Positions 52,403 through 61,754 of a stretch of 64,000 nt of DNA are shown here, piece by piece; position 1 is the first letter of the stretch, and each line of letters starts with the position of its first letter. The notes under the pieces were generated by a model, which had not been told where the DNA came from, did no database searches, and saw only the letters and a list, made by a program, of their open reading frames with translations. The DNA is taken from positions 142,318 through 206,317 of the forward strand of contig JAFGXY010000025.1 of the NCBI GenBank assembly GCA_016936395.1. The letters run 5' to 3'. The stretch is from Paracoccaceae bacterium (GTDB lineage Bacteria; Pseudomonadota; Alphaproteobacteria; Rhodobacterales; Rhodobacteraceae). Made by a program: the position numbers and the translations under genes.

Positions 52403-52732
52403 ATGAACAGGACAGAGTTCATCATCGTGACCGCCATCATCCTGATGGCCGCTTTCCTGATGGGCTGGTTTGCCAATTGGCTGATCAACCGCTTTGCCCG
52501 CGTGGCGGGGGGTGACATGGGCGAAATGGACCGTCTGGCCAGTCTGCTGCACGAGGCCGAGGAAACCCGCGATCAGGCGATCCTCTATCTGGAACAGCGC
52601 GAAGCCGAGCTGATCAACCAGATCGCCCAGACCGAGGCCGAATTGCGCGCCGCGATGGATGGCCTGCGTGACGCCCGCCACGAGGCCGAGGAAATGCGCA
52701 CCTACATCGAACGCATGCACGCCAATTCCTGA
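52403..52732 (+). CDS. Small membrane-anchored coiled-coil protein
   Basis: A 109-residue protein: one N-terminal membrane helix (FIIVTAIILMAAFLMGWFANW), then an almost uninterrupted helix from about residue 40 to 105, with charged heptads (LASLLHEAEETRDQAILYLE, then EAELRAAMDGLRDARHEAEE). It starts 32 bases after the BON/OmpA gene on the same strand, so the two are probably co-transcribed. No known family is recognised. It may brace or oligomerise with the neighbour; this is inference. Confidence 0.8.
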   Translation: MNRTEFIIVTAIILMAAFLMGWFANWLINRFARVAGGDMGEMDRLASLLHEAEETRDQAILYLEQREAELINQIAQTEAELRAAMDGLRDARHEAEEMRTYIERMHANS

Positions 52733-52736
52733 ACCG

Positions 52737-53522
52737 TCACAGCCCGCCCAGACAGGCCTCTGTCAGCGGGCTGGATGGGTCGGTCAGCCCGTCGATCACA
52801 TCGAAATGGTGCCGCCCCGGATCAACCGTCCAAGGGCATGACCAGCTTTCCGACAACACCCGAGCCTGCCACAGGAACGCCGGGCGCTCTTGCCCGCCAA
52901 CCCAGACATGGCACTCAACCCCGGCGCGCGGATGCAGCAGCGCAGGGCTTTCGGCACAGGCCTCGGCCTGATCCAGATGCAGCTTGGCCTGCATCTCGGT
53001 CGCCAGCAGCGGCCGCAGGTCTGACAGCGGCGAAATCGGCACCACCCGCACGACATCTGGCCCGCCCGCGCAGGCCATCCGTGCCGCCAGATGCCCGCCC
53101 GCCGAATGGCCCGCCACCACCACCGGGCCGGGCACCAAGGCCGATGCCGCGACAACGGCCGCCCGAACCTGCTGCGTCATCGCCGCAATCCGCGCCTCGG
53201 GGGCCAAGGTATAGGACGGCACGGCACAGGCCCAACCCCGCGCCACAGCCCCCGCGGCCAGATGCGACCAGTCTTCGCGGCCAAAAGCCAGCCAATAGCC
53301 GCCATGCACAAACACCAGCAGCCCCTTGGCCGCGCCCTCGGGCAGAAACAGGTCAAACCGCTGCCGCTCGGCTGCGCCATAAGGCAGCCCCAACCGCGCG
53401 CGCGGCCCCATCGCCGCCCGAAACGCCGCCGCTGCCGCACGCCATTTCGGCACGTATCCATCCGCCCCCGGAATGAACGCGCCATTGGCATAGGCCCGAT
53501 CTGCCTCGCTTGCTAAATCCAT
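52737..53522 (-). CDS. Alpha/beta hydrolase, kynurenine-formamidase-like
   Basis: A 261-residue alpha/beta hydrolase. The oxyanion motif HGGYW is in VFVHGGYWLAFGREDW, the nucleophile serine in VVVAGHSAGGHLAARM, and a late acid and histidine region in WTVDPGRHHFDVIDGL. The N-terminal part (DLASEADRAYANGAFIPG) and the core are like esterases and kynurenine formamidases. ATG 53522 is used; the frame opens at 53687. The gene is divergent from the dehydrogenase at 53630 and may share its promoter region. Substrate unknown. Confidence 0.82.
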   Translation of the reverse strand: MDLASEADRAYANGAFIPGADGYVPKWRAAAAAFRAAMGPRARLGLPYGAAERQRFDLFLPEGAAKGLLVFVHGGYWLAFGREDWSHLAAGAVARGWACAVPSYTLAPEARIAAMTQQVRAAVVAASALVPGPVVVAGHSAGGHLAARMACAGGPDVVRVVPISPLSDLRPLLATEMQAKLHLDQAEACAESPALLHPRAGVECHVWVGGQERPAFLWQARVLSESWSCPWTVDPGRHHFDVIDGLTDPSSPLTEACLGGL

Positions 53523-53629
53523 CCAACCAGCCCCGATTTGATCAAAAAACTTGACGGATGCCGCGACAGAACTGGACAGCCCATCCGCCCCATGCTTTGC
53601 ATGGATCAAACCGGAATGGGAGACCCGAC

Positions 53630-55108
53630 ATGCTTGACGCCGTGACCGATCTGGCATCGCTTCTGAAAGACCCCAGCCTGCTGGCAACCCGCGCCTTCGT
53701 CGCGGGGGACTGGATCGACGCCGACGATGGCACCACCTTCGGCGTGGTCAACCCGGCGCGCGGCGACGTGATCGCCCAGGTGCCCAACCTTGGAAGGGCT
53801 GAAACCGCCCGCGCCATCACCGCCGCCAACGTGGCCATGAAGGACTGGGCCGGTCGCACCGGCAAGGAACGCGCGCAGGTCTTGCGCAAATGGTTCGACC
53901 TGATGATGGAAAACCAGCACGATCTTGGCCTGATCCTGACCGCCGAGATGGGCAAACCGCTGGCCGAGGCCAAGGGCGAAGTGGCCTATGGCGCGTCCTT
54001 CATCGAATGGTTCGGCGAAGAAGCCAAGCGGGTTTACGGCGAAACCATCCCCGGCCACCAGCGCGACAAGCGCATTACCGTGCTGAAGCAACCCATTGGC
54101 GTGGTGGGCAGCATCACGCCATGGAACTTTCCCAACGCGATGATCGCGCGCAAGGCCGGCCCGGCCTTGGCCGCAGGCTGCGGCTTTGTCGCCCGCCCCG
54201 CCGCCGAAACTCCGCTGTCGGCACTGGCCATGGCCGTGCTTGGCGAACGGGCCGGGCTTCCCAAGGGTATCCTGTCGGTGATCACCTCGAAGAAATCCTC
54301 CGACATCGGCAAGGAATTCTGCGAAAACCATCTGGTGCGCAAACTGACCTTCACCGGCTCGACCGAAGTCGGCCGCATCCTGCTGCGCCAGGCCGCCGAT
54401 CAGGTGATGAAATGCTCGATGGAGTTGGGCGGCAACGCCCCCTTCATCGTGTTTGACGACGCCGATCTGGATGCCGCCGTCGCCGGTGCTATGATGAGCA
54501 AGTTCCGCAACAACGGCCAGACCTGCGTTTGCGCCAACCGCATCTATGTGCAGGCGGGCGTCTATGACGCCTTTGCCGAAAAGCTGCGCGCCGCCGTCGC
54601 GAAAACCCGCGTCGGCGATGGCCTGTCGGAAGACGTGCAGTTCGGCCCGCTGATCAACGCCGCAGCACTGGAAAAGGTGGAAGAACACATCGCCGACGCC
54701 ACCGCCAAAGGGGCAAAGGTCGAAATGGGCGGCAATCGCCACGCGCTTGGCGGCAATTTCTTTGAACCCACCATCCTGACCGGCGTCACCGATCAGATGC
54801 TGATCACCAACGAAGAAACCTTCGGCCCCCTCGCCCCACTGTTCAGGTTCGACACCGAAGAGGAGGTCGTGGCCAAGGCCAACGCCACCATCTTCGGCCT
54901 CGCCAGCTATTTCTACAGCCGCGACATCGGCCGCGTCACCCGCGTGCAAGAGGCGCTGGAATACGGCATCGTCGGCGTCAACACCGGCATCATCTCGACC
55001 GAGGTCGCCCCCTTCGGCGGCGTCAAGCAATCCGGCCTGGGCCGCGAAGGCAGCCATCACGGCATGGAAGACTACCTCGAAATGAAATACATCTGTCTGT
55101 CGATCTAG
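53630..55108 (+). CDS. gabD: NAD(P)-dependent succinate-semialdehyde dehydrogenase
   Basis: A 492-residue aldehyde dehydrogenase of the succinate-semialdehyde/glutarate-semialdehyde group. Motifs: TPWNFPNAMIARKAGPALAAG, FTGSTEVGRILL, catalytic glutamate in SMELGGNAPFIVF, catalytic C299 in NNGQTCVCANRIY, EETFGPLAPLFRF and the GLGREGSHHGMEDY end. The VGVNTGIISTEVAPFGG segment is typical for GabD. ATG 53630 with GGGAG upstream is chosen over the longer frame. It would oxidise succinate semialdehyde to succinate after GABA or polyamine breakdown; that could connect with the glutamine-synthetase-like pair at the window start, but they are unlinked. Confidence 0.92.
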   Translation: MLDAVTDLASLLKDPSLLATRAFVAGDWIDADDGTTFGVVNPARGDVIAQVPNLGRAETARAITAANVAMKDWAGRTGKERAQVLRKWFDLMMENQHDLGLILTAEMGKPLAEAKGEVAYGASFIEWFGEEAKRVYGETIPGHQRDKRITVLKQPIGVVGSITPWNFPNAMIARKAGPALAAGCGFVARPAAETPLSALAMAVLGERAGLPKGILSVITSKKSSDIGKEFCENHLVRKLTFTGSTEVGRILLRQAADQVMKCSMELGGNAPFIVFDDADLDAAVAGAMMSKFRNNGQTCVCANRIYVQAGVYDAFAEKLRAAVAKTRVGDGLSEDVQFGPLINAAALEKVEEHIADATAKGAKVEMGGNRHALGGNFFEPTILTGVTDQMLITNEETFGPLAPLFRFDTEEEVVAKANATIFGLASYFYSRDIGRVTRVQEALEYGIVGVNTGIISTEVAPFGGVKQSGLGREGSHHGMEDYLEMKYICLSI

Positions 55109-55347
55109 GCGGTCAGGACCGGCATCTGGCGAATCGGGATCAGAATGACCTGATCTGCCTCTGATGTGTTGATTTTACGGGCCTGTTCCTGCGGCGTAAG
55201 GCCGCTTGGCGGTCCAAGCCTTCGGGCCAAGGTGCAGGCTGTGCACGGCCCGTCGTTTGCCGGACGGCTTTCAGCTTCGGTTTGTGCCGCTGATCCGTGC
55301 GATGCGAACGGCGTTCCGCGGAACGCGTCGCGGTGCATCGCTGCCAT
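55105..55347 (-). CDS. Possible small hypothetical protein
   Basis: An 80-codon frame with GGAG ten bases before its ATG (55347) and a TAG that overlaps the gabD stop tail-to-tail in a CTAG. It contains three cysteines and two histidines in the first half (NDGPCTACTLARRLG) and a C-terminal segment reading KINTSEADQVILIPIRQMP. No family is recognised. The ribosome binding site favours a real gene, but composition alone does not decide it. Confidence 0.4.
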   Translation of the reverse strand: MAAMHRDAFRGTPFASHGSAAQTEAESRPANDGPCTACTLARRLGPPSGLTPQEQARKINTSEADQVILIPIRQMPVLTA

Positions 55348-55499
55348 ATCCGGTCTCCTTGATGACGCGTATTGCTCTCAAAAAGCCGGAACCAAACCGG
55401 GACAGGCCCAAGCAGGTTCAGCACCGGATGCGCCCCCCCGGCCAAAAACAAGCGAAAAGAGTTGCCAAGACAGGGATCGCAGCTACTACTACAAAGGGT

Positions 55500-56990
55500 A
55501 TGTTTGAAGCGGAAGGGAGCCTTCACCCGATGTGCATGACCTGCTGTGAAGCGATCGAACGCGGGGTCGCCCCTATCAACCCGTGCCTGTGCGGCGCCCC
55601 CGAGACTCAGGCCGCCATGCACCGGATCGAAGCGGATATCTCCCGCCGCCAGTTCCTGGGCGGAAGCGCCGCCGTGATCGGGATGTTCGCCGGCTTCGGC
55701 CTTGCTCCGCGCGAACTGCGGGCGCAGACACCGGGGCGGCCGGTGGTGCTGACCAATCTACGGTTCTTCGACGGCACCACGCTGTCTATGCAGACCGGCC
55801 GCGACATCGTGATCGAAGGCGGCCGGATCACCGGCCTTCCTGCAACAGGAACCGGCCCTGCCGAGGCCGATATCATCGACTGTGGCGGCCGTTCGGTGAC
55901 GCCTGGCCTGATCGACTGCCACTGGCACGCCACGCTTGTCAGCGTAAGCCAGATCGCGGCGCTGACGCAGGACATCGCCTTTGTGCACCTTGTCGCCGGG
56001 CAAGAGGCGGGCGCCACCCTGATGCGCGGCTTCACGACCGTGCGTGACACGGGCGGGCCGGTCTTCGGCCTGAAGCTGGCCATTGACAGCGGCGTCGTGA
56101 CCGGCCCGCGCATCTTCCCCTCGGGGGCGATGATCTCGCAGACCTCGGGGCATGGCGACTTTCGCCTTCTCAACACCTTGCCGCGGATGCCCGGCAACGC
56201 CGCCGACTACACCGAGCAGACCGGCGTTGCGGCAATTGCCGATGGTGCAGACGACGTTCTGCGGCGCACCCGCGAGCAACTGATGAAGGGGGCCAGCCAG
56301 ATCAAGATCATGGCGGGTGGCGGTGTGGCGTCGATCTACGATCCGCTCGACACCGCGCAATTCCTGCAAGAAGAGATGGAGGCTGCCGTGCGTGCCGCAG
56401 CCGACTGGGGCACCTATGTCTGTGCCCATGTCTATACGCCTCAGGGCATCCAGCGTTCGCTGCGGGCCGGTGTGAAGTCGATCGAGCACGGTCAGTTGGC
56501 CGACCTCGAGTCTGTGCGGATGATGCGTGAGGAAGGGGCGTGGTGGTCGATCCAGCCCTTCCTTCAGGACGAGGATTCCAACCCGCGGAGCAACCCCATC
56601 CAGCAGCAGAAGGCCGAGGAAGTTGCGAGGGGCACGGTGCGCGCGTTCGAAATGGGCCGGTCCGAAGGCGTGAACATGGCGTTTGGCACCGATATCCTGA
56701 TGAACCCGGGCGCGTCGCAAAGCCAGGGACGCCAGCTTGCCAAGCTTGCGCGCTTCATGCCGCCCCTGGAAGCGCTGCGCATGGCCACTGGCAAGGCGGC
56801 AGACCTGCTGGCCCTGTCCGGGCCCCGCGACCCCTATCAGGGCCGCCTTGGCGTGATCGCCGAGGGGGCCCATGCCGACATTCTGGTCTGGGACGGTGAC
56901 CCCGAGACGGATCTTGGCTTTCTCGACAATTCCGCAAACAAGCTGCGGCTCGTCATGAAGGGCGGGCGTGTTTTCAAAGAGACGCTTTGA
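55500..56990 (+). CDS. Tat-exported amidohydrolase with cysteine-rich leader
   Basis: A 496-residue metal-dependent hydrolase of the imidazolonepropionase-like amidohydrolase family. Residues 1-45 hold five cysteines (MCMTCCEAIERG, NPCLCGAPE) before a twin-arginine signal SRRQFLGGSAAVIGMFAGFG, so it should be exported folded to the periplasm. Metal ligands are seen in GLIDCHWHATLV, the lysine in SQIKIMAGGG, AHVY, SIEHGQL and FGTDILM. The start may be ATG 55500, ATG 55530 (behind GGAAGGGAG) or even ATG 55617, which would remove the cysteine segment. Its TGA overlaps the start of the outer-membrane protein gene, so the two work together. Substrate unknown. Confidence 0.82.
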   Translation: MFEAEGSLHPMCMTCCEAIERGVAPINPCLCGAPETQAAMHRIEADISRRQFLGGSAAVIGMFAGFGLAPRELRAQTPGRPVVLTNLRFFDGTTLSMQTGRDIVIEGGRITGLPATGTGPAEADIIDCGGRSVTPGLIDCHWHATLVSVSQIAALTQDIAFVHLVAGQEAGATLMRGFTTVRDTGGPVFGLKLAIDSGVVTGPRIFPSGAMISQTSGHGDFRLLNTLPRMPGNAADYTEQTGVAAIADGADDVLRRTREQLMKGASQIKIMAGGGVASIYDPLDTAQFLQEEMEAAVRAAADWGTYVCAHVYTPQGIQRSLRAGVKSIEHGQLADLESVRMMREEGAWWSIQPFLQDEDSNPRSNPIQQQKAEEVARGTVRAFEMGRSEGVNMAFGTDILMNPGASQSQGRQLAKLARFMPPLEALRMATGKAADLLALSGPRDPYQGRLGVIAEGAHADILVWDGDPETDLGFLDNSANKLRLVMKGGRVFKETL

Positions 56991-57745
56991 TGATGCGGAA
57001 ACCGAGCCATTGCCTTGGATCGCTGATTGCGGGCGCGGTCCTTGCCGGGGCCGTAACTCTGGCCCCCTTGGCTGCCACGGCGCAAGATTGGTCCGGTCAG
57101 GTCACGTTTTATGGCTGGGGTGCTGGCGTGACCGGAGACTTCACGCCATTCACCGGCGCTCCGACCCTGTCCTTCGACAAGTCTTTTTCCGAAGTGCTTG
57201 AGGATATTGACGGCGCGTTCTTCGCGACCGGCCTGGTACGGCGCGGTGATCTGGTGCTGTTCGCAGACTTCACCTACTCGGCCTCGTCCCGCGAAGGGCT
57301 GGTGCCGCCCGGCGCGCCTGCGTCGGGAGAGGTGACGATCCGGTCCCTGACGCTGGCGGCGGGGCGGCGTTTCGACGCCGGGGGCGGAACGACAGTCGAT
57401 GCCATGGGCGGTCTGCGGGCCTGGCGCCTGGACGGTCAGGTTTCGGTTCCGTTGGCAGGGATCAGCGTCGCGCCGACGGCGGATTTCGTTGACCCGATCC
57501 TTGCCCTCAGGGTCAACACCCCGCTCGCTGATCGCTGGTCCCTGCTGGGATATCTTGACGCCGGCGGTTTCGGGGTGGGGTCGGACCTCACGTATCAGGC
57601 GGCAGTGACAGCGAACTACAAGATGAATGACAATCTCTATCTCTCTGCCGGCTGGCGCCATCTTTACGTCGACTATTCCGACGGCGGAACCAAGTTCAAG
57701 GGCGCCATGACGGGCCCTTTGCTCGGCGCAACCTGGCGGTTCTGA
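56990..57745 (+). CDS. Outer-membrane beta-barrel protein, coupled to the amidohydrolase
   Basis: A 251-residue exported protein: signal peptide (LIAGAVLAGAVTLAPLAATAQ), then alternating amphipathic strands of about ten residues (VTFYGWGAGVTG, FADFTYSASS, RSLTLAAGRRF, LYLSAGWRHLYVDYS) ending in LLGATWRF with a C-terminal phenylalanine, the usual signal for outer-membrane insertion. About eight to ten strands can be counted. ATG 56990 overlaps the amidohydrolase stop (TGATG). It could be a channel for the substrate of the periplasmic hydrolase; that is inference from coupling. Confidence 0.8.
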   Translation: MMRKPSHCLGSLIAGAVLAGAVTLAPLAATAQDWSGQVTFYGWGAGVTGDFTPFTGAPTLSFDKSFSEVLEDIDGAFFATGLVRRGDLVLFADFTYSASSREGLVPPGAPASGEVTIRSLTLAAGRRFDAGGGTTVDAMGGLRAWRLDGQVSVPLAGISVAPTADFVDPILALRVNTPLADRWSLLGYLDAGGFGVGSDLTYQAAVTANYKMNDNLYLSAGWRHLYVDYSDGGTKFKGAMTGPLLGATWRF

Positions 57746-58055
57746 AACATCCAGTATCCTTCGCGCCTGATGATGCCGGATAAGGGTGCCAAGCCATCGT
57801 CCGACTTCCAGCGATTCCAGGCCTTATTGGTGCAAGTGCAGCCAGTGGAAACGCAAGGGACGTCGGCTGGCATTCTGATCTCGAACACGCCGTTCAGGGT
57901 TGGAAAAAATCCAGAAGCCGTGTATGCGGCGTTGCAGCGAACATGGACCCGGGTGGCTCTTCCGGCCGCCGATCCGCCGGACAACCGGAACTGACATCCA
58001 GATCAAATTTCGACACGCGGTCCCGACGACCCCGGGTCGATCAGGAAAGCCTTGA
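57746..58055. other. Intergenic stretch with no convincing gene
   Basis: The 310 bases between the outer-membrane protein and the SulP gene carry open frames on both strands (57770-57994 on the plus strand and 57673-57984 on the minus strand). Neither has a good ribosome binding site or known features. No strong hairpin or repeat is seen. The promoter of the SulP-Usp pair is probably near its end. Confidence 0.4.
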
Positions 58056-59546
58056 ATGATTTCACTTGATGCTTACCGCGCGCAGTGGTTCGGCAATATC
58101 CGCGCCGATGTGCTGGCCGGGCTTGTCGTCGCCCTTGCGCTGATCCCCGAGGCTATTGCCTTTTCCATCATCGCGGGTGTGGACCCCAAGGTGGGGCTTT
58201 ACGCGAGCTTCTCCATCGCCGTGCTGATCGCCTTTGTCGGCGGAAGGCCCGGCATGATCTCGGCCGCCACGGCCGCTACGGCGGTGCTGATGGTCACGCT
58301 GGTGCGCGACCACGGGCTGCAATACCTGCTGGCGGCCACGGTCCTGACCGGAGTGATCCAGATCGCCATGGGGTTGCTGAAGCTTGGCTTTGTCATGCGC
58401 TATGTCTCGAAATCGGTGATGACGGGTTTCGTCAATGCGCTTGCGATCCTGATCTTCATGGCGCAACTGCCGGAACTGGACCCAGGCAAGGTCACGTGGC
58501 TGACCTATGCGCTTGTCGCGGCCAGCCTTGGGATCATCTACCTGTTTCCCTATGTCACCAAGGCAATCCCGTCACCGCTTGTCACCATTATTGTGCTAAG
58601 CGCGATGACCCTGACCTTCGGCTGGGACGTGCGCACGGTGGGCGATATGGGGGCACTGCCCGATACGCTGCCGGTGTTCCTGATCCCGCAGGTCCCGCCG
58701 ACGCTGGAGACCTTGCTGATCATCCTGCCCTATTCGCTGGCCATAGCGGTGGTGGGCCTGCTGGAAAGCCTGATGACGCAGAATCTGGTTGACGAGTTGA
58801 CCGATACGAAATCAGACCGCGATCAGGAATGCATCGGGCAGGGCATTGCCAATACCGCGACCGGTTTCATCGGCGGCATGGCGGGCTGTGCGATGATCGG
58901 CCAGTCGATGATCAACGTGAAATCCGGCGGGCGCGGGCGGCTGTCGGCCTTTACCGCGGGGTTCGTGCTGCTGATCCTTGTGGTGTTCCTTGGCGACTGG
59001 GTCGCGCAGATTCCGATGCCCGCACTGGTGGCGATCATGATCATGGTCAGTATCGGCACATTCTCGTGGTCGTCGATCAAGACCCTCAGGGTGCATCCCC
59101 GGTCGTCCTCCATCGTGATGATCGCGACGGTGGTGACGGTGGTCTGGACCCACAACCTTGCCATCGGGGTGCTGGTGGGTGTGCTGCTGTCCGGCATCTT
59201 CTTTGCGGGCAAGATCGCGCAGCTTTTCAAGGTAACATCGACCATCTCGAAGGACGGGCGCGAACGCACCTACAGGATCGAGGGTCAGCTCTTCTACGGC
59301 TCGGTCGAAGACTTCATGAACGCCTTCGACTTCAAGGAGGCGCTTGACCGCGTGGTGATCGACGTCTCTGCCGCGCATATCTGGGACATCTCCTCGGTGC
59401 AGGCGCTGGACATGGCGGTGCTGAAGTTCCGCCGCGATGGGGCCGAGGTCGAGATCGTCGGCATGAACGAAGCCACCGAGACGATCGTTGACAGGCTGGC
59501 TATCCATGACAAGCCGGGGGCTGTCGACAAGCTGATGGCGCATTGA
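58056..59546 (+). CDS. SulP-family anion transporter with STAS domain
   Basis: A 496-residue inner-membrane transporter of the SulP/SLC26 family. About 12 helices begin with [19 protein letters not shown], the family signature, then [18 protein letters not shown] and the conserved [21 protein letters not shown]. The C-terminal STAS domain (about 385-490) has [24 protein letters not shown] strands ([26 protein letters not shown]). Possible substrates are sulfate or bicarbonate; sequence alone does not decide. It precedes a universal stress protein gene by a few bases and is likely co-transcribed. Confidence 0.9.
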   Translation: MISLDAYRAQWFGNIRADVLAGLVVALALIPEAIAFSIIAGVDPKVGLYASFSIAVLIAFVGGRPGMISAATAATAVLMVTLVRDHGLQYLLAATVLTGVIQIAMGLLKLGFVMRYVSKSVMTGFVNALAILIFMAQLPELDPGKVTWLTYALVAASLGIIYLFPYVTKAIPSPLVTIIVLSAMTLTFGWDVRTVGDMGALPDTLPVFLIPQVPPTLETLLIILPYSLAIAVVGLLESLMTQNLVDELTDTKSDRDQECIGQGIANTATGFIGGMAGCAMIGQSMINVKSGGRGRLSAFTAGFVLLILVVFLGDWVAQIPMPALVAIMIMVSIGTFSWSSIKTLRVHPRSSSIVMIATVVTVVWTHNLAIGVLVGVLLSGIFFAGKIAQLFKVTSTISKDGRERTYRIEGQLFYGSVEDFMNAFDFKEALDRVVIDVSAAHIWDISSVQALDMAVLKFRRDGAEVEIVGMNEATETIVDRLAIHDKPGAVDKLMAH

Positions 59547-59553
59547 AGGGGCA

Positions 59554-60423
59554 ATGAGCATGACCGAACACCCACAGAAAATCATCGCCCTCGTTGATGG
59601 CTCGATCTATTCGGCCAGCGTCTGCGACCACGCGGCATGGATATCGCAGCGCAGCGGGGCGCCGGTGGAGCTGATCCACGTCCTTGGCCGCCGCGAGGCT
59701 GCCGACACCCATGACCATTCCGGCGCCATAGCACTCGGCGCACGGACGGCCCTGATGGAACAGTTGGCGGATCTGGATGCTCAGCGCGCCCGGCTGATCA
59801 GCCATCGCGGCCGCGCCATTCTGGACGACGCCCATGCGATCGTCGACAAGGCCGGGGTGACCGAAATCACCACCCGCCTGCGCCACGGCGACATCGTCGA
59901 AGCCGTGGCCGATGTGGAAGCCGACGCGAGCCTAGTCGTGATCGGCAAGCGTGGCGAGGCGGCCGATTTCGCCAAGGGGCATCTGGGGTCGAACCTCGAA
60001 CGCATCGTGCGGGCCAGCCACAAACCGGTGTTCATCGCCTCGCGCGCCTTCAAGCCGATTGCAAAGGTTCTGGTCGCCTATGATGGCGGGGCGTCTGCCA
60101 TGAAGGCTGTCGATCACATTGCCCGCAGCCGGCTCTTTCAAGGTCTTGCGGTGCAGGTGGTCACTGTGGGTCATGCCACGTCCGAGGTGACCAAGGGTCT
60201 GGCAGACGCCAGGGCAATGCTCAAGGCGGCCGGGATCAAGGCAGAAACGTCCATCCTGCCGGGCCAGCCGGAAACCACCCTGAGCAAGCTTGTGGACGAG
60301 GCGCACTACGACCTGCTGGTTATGGGCGCCTATGGCCACAGCCGCATCCGCAGCCTGATCATCGGCTCGACCACCACGGCGATGATCCGGGCATGCAAGG
60401 TGCCTGTCGTTCTGGTGCGCTGA
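59554..60423 (+). CDS. Universal stress protein, two UspA domains
   Basis: A 289-residue protein with two UspA folds in tandem. Domain 1 begins with IIALVDGSIYSASVCDHAAW and ends near VVIGKRGEAADF, domain 2 has VLVAYDGGASAMKAVDHIA and the ATP-binding end LLVMGAYGHSRIRSLIIGST. This G-x2-G-x9-G-S/T loop suggests nucleotide binding by domain 2. It follows the SulP transporter with seven intervening bases and may regulate it through its STAS domain, as an inference. Confidence 0.9.
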   Translation: MSMTEHPQKIIALVDGSIYSASVCDHAAWISQRSGAPVELIHVLGRREAADTHDHSGAIALGARTALMEQLADLDAQRARLISHRGRAILDDAHAIVDKAGVTEITTRLRHGDIVEAVADVEADASLVVIGKRGEAADFAKGHLGSNLERIVRASHKPVFIASRAFKPIAKVLVAYDGGASAMKAVDHIARSRLFQGLAVQVVTVGHATSEVTKGLADARAMLKAAGIKAETSILPGQPETTLSKLVDEAHYDLLVMGAYGHSRIRSLIIGSTTTAMIRACKVPVVLVR

Positions 60424-60525
60424 GGGTGTGGACAGTTAGGGCACCGTCGGTGAAGCAGCAGCTTTGCGGAAGACAGGCGCTCAGCTTCGAGGCGGTCGAC
60501 CATCCGCTGTGGGCCGGTCACGTCA

Positions 60526-61140
60526 TCACGGTCCCTTCGGCGTTACGTCCCGCATCCATTTTTGCAACATTGAACAGCCTCTGGATTTGTAGACGCCTTG
60601 CAGCTTCAGTTTCTGCTGCTGTTCAAAGTCGATCAGCGACAGCATGCCAATCACACATTCCGCCAGCGCGCTGTCCCAGGCATCACCGACGGCGCCTGCT
60701 GAAAGGTCGATTTCGGCTTCGGCCAGCCGTTCGGTGTTTTTGGTCGACAGGTATTGCGATCCGCGGCCCGAATGGCGCGCCAAGTCTTTGTGATGGCGCT
60801 TCTTTTTTGCCAAATCGCCTGCTCCAGCGCGTCCGTTGACCGACCGGCGATGTACAGCGCAAATCTGCCGGAAGTGGAGCACGAACTGGGTCTTCATCGA
60901 TGTCGAGGCACGCCATCCAACAATACGACGCACAAAGACATCGATGACGAACGCGACGTAGACTGTTCCCGACCATGTGGGCACAGCCCGCGTCATGTCT
61001 CAGGTCATGTCCCGGATCATGTCCTTGTCTCACCACATCAACGGCGACCCGCGCTTGCGACTGCGCGGGGCGGTGCAACTGCGCCAGTTCGTCGTGCGGC
61101 AGCGGGCGGGTATCGGCTTGCTGATGTGCAAAACCTGACC
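60526..61140 (-). pseudogene. Decayed IS3-family transposase (orfB) fragment
   Basis: The minus strand encodes pieces of an IS3-family integrase-like transposase: TWSGTVYVAFVIDVFVRRIV, RGSQYLSTKNTERLAEAEID and VGDAWDSALAECVIGM. In the second catalytic position the usual HSDRGSQY reads HSGRGSQY, so the acidic residue is lost; the frame is broken and the 5' part is scattered between other frames with stops. The N-terminal region shows three GACATGA-like repeats near 60998-61027. It is a remnant, with no clear terminal repeats found, and marks past insertion next to the secreted protein genes. Confidence 0.75.
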
Positions 61141-61194
61141 GCCTGATTTCGCGATGCGAATCGTCCGGTGTCAGCGTTGTGCCAAAACGCCGTG

Positions 61195-61515
61195 CTAGAG
61201 CGATCCTTCGCTGCCCGTGTAGGTCACGCCCGCGACCCGACCGTTGGGGCTGGACTGGCAGGCCCATGGCGCATCGGCCCCCGCGACGGTTGCCATGACG
61301 CCGACTCCGGCCTCCGACTCGGCCACGTCAAAAACCGCGACGTCCGAGATGGGTCGCCCGGTCTGACGGGCGATTGCTGCGCGGCACGCATTGGCCGCGA
61401 CTGATGTCAGGTTGCCGCCAGTGACGGCGGGCATCGGCATCGTGTCAGTCGTCTCGACACACGCGGAAAGCGCAGCGGCGGACAGGCAGGCAAGCAGGGT
61501 CAGGAAGCGGGTCAT
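61195..61515 (-). CDS. Small lipoprotein with a cysteine-pair module
   Basis: A 106-residue protein with a lipoprotein-type signal (LLACLSAAALSACVETTDTM; lipobox LSAC), thus probably tethered to the outer membrane. The mature part has one module: NACRAAIARQTGRPISDVAV, then GVMATVAGADAPWACQS and GRVAGVTYTG. A similar arrangement occurs twice in the divergent protein at 61755. AAGGA lies near ATG 61515; an in-frame ATG at 61539 is less typical. Function unknown. Confidence 0.78.
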   Translation of the reverse strand: MTRFLTLLACLSAAALSACVETTDTMPMPAVTGGNLTSVAANACRAAIARQTGRPISDVAVFDVAESEAGVGVMATVAGADAPWACQSSPNGRVAGVTYTGSEGSL

Positions 61516-61616
61516 TTCATAGTCCTTATCTCGGGTCATCGCTTTTCGTGCTCCAAGGCCGCGCGGCAAGCGGTCGAGCACAGCGCAATGCACCGTGCCG
61601 CGCGCGCCCAGCACGC

Positions 61617-61679
61617 GCTATCCGGATCGCGAAAGCCAGCCCGCGCGAAAGCCCGCCAGAAATTCGCGTTTCGGATAGC
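61617..61679. promoter_or_regulatory. 17-bp inverted repeat in the divergent intergenic region
   Basis: GCTATCCGGATCGCGAA (61617-61633) and TTCGCGTTTCGGATAGC (61663-61679) are inverted with only the central three positions unpaired; 29 bases separate them. It lies between the two divergently transcribed small secreted protein genes. It could be two half-sites for a looping regulator, or a hairpin in the transcript of the plus-strand gene. Confidence 0.4.
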
Positions 61680-61754
61680 GGCAGGATCAGGCTCACCGGA
61701 ACATGCGGCGATAACGACAGGCAGGAAGCTGCCCCAACCCGGATGGAGAACGCC

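Noticed and set aside
57673..57984. 103-codon minus-strand frame with five cysteines or so after the outer-membrane protein gene
   Set aside because: It overlaps the end of that gene by 73 bases, has no good ribosome binding site and no recognised family; it remains possible but unsupported.
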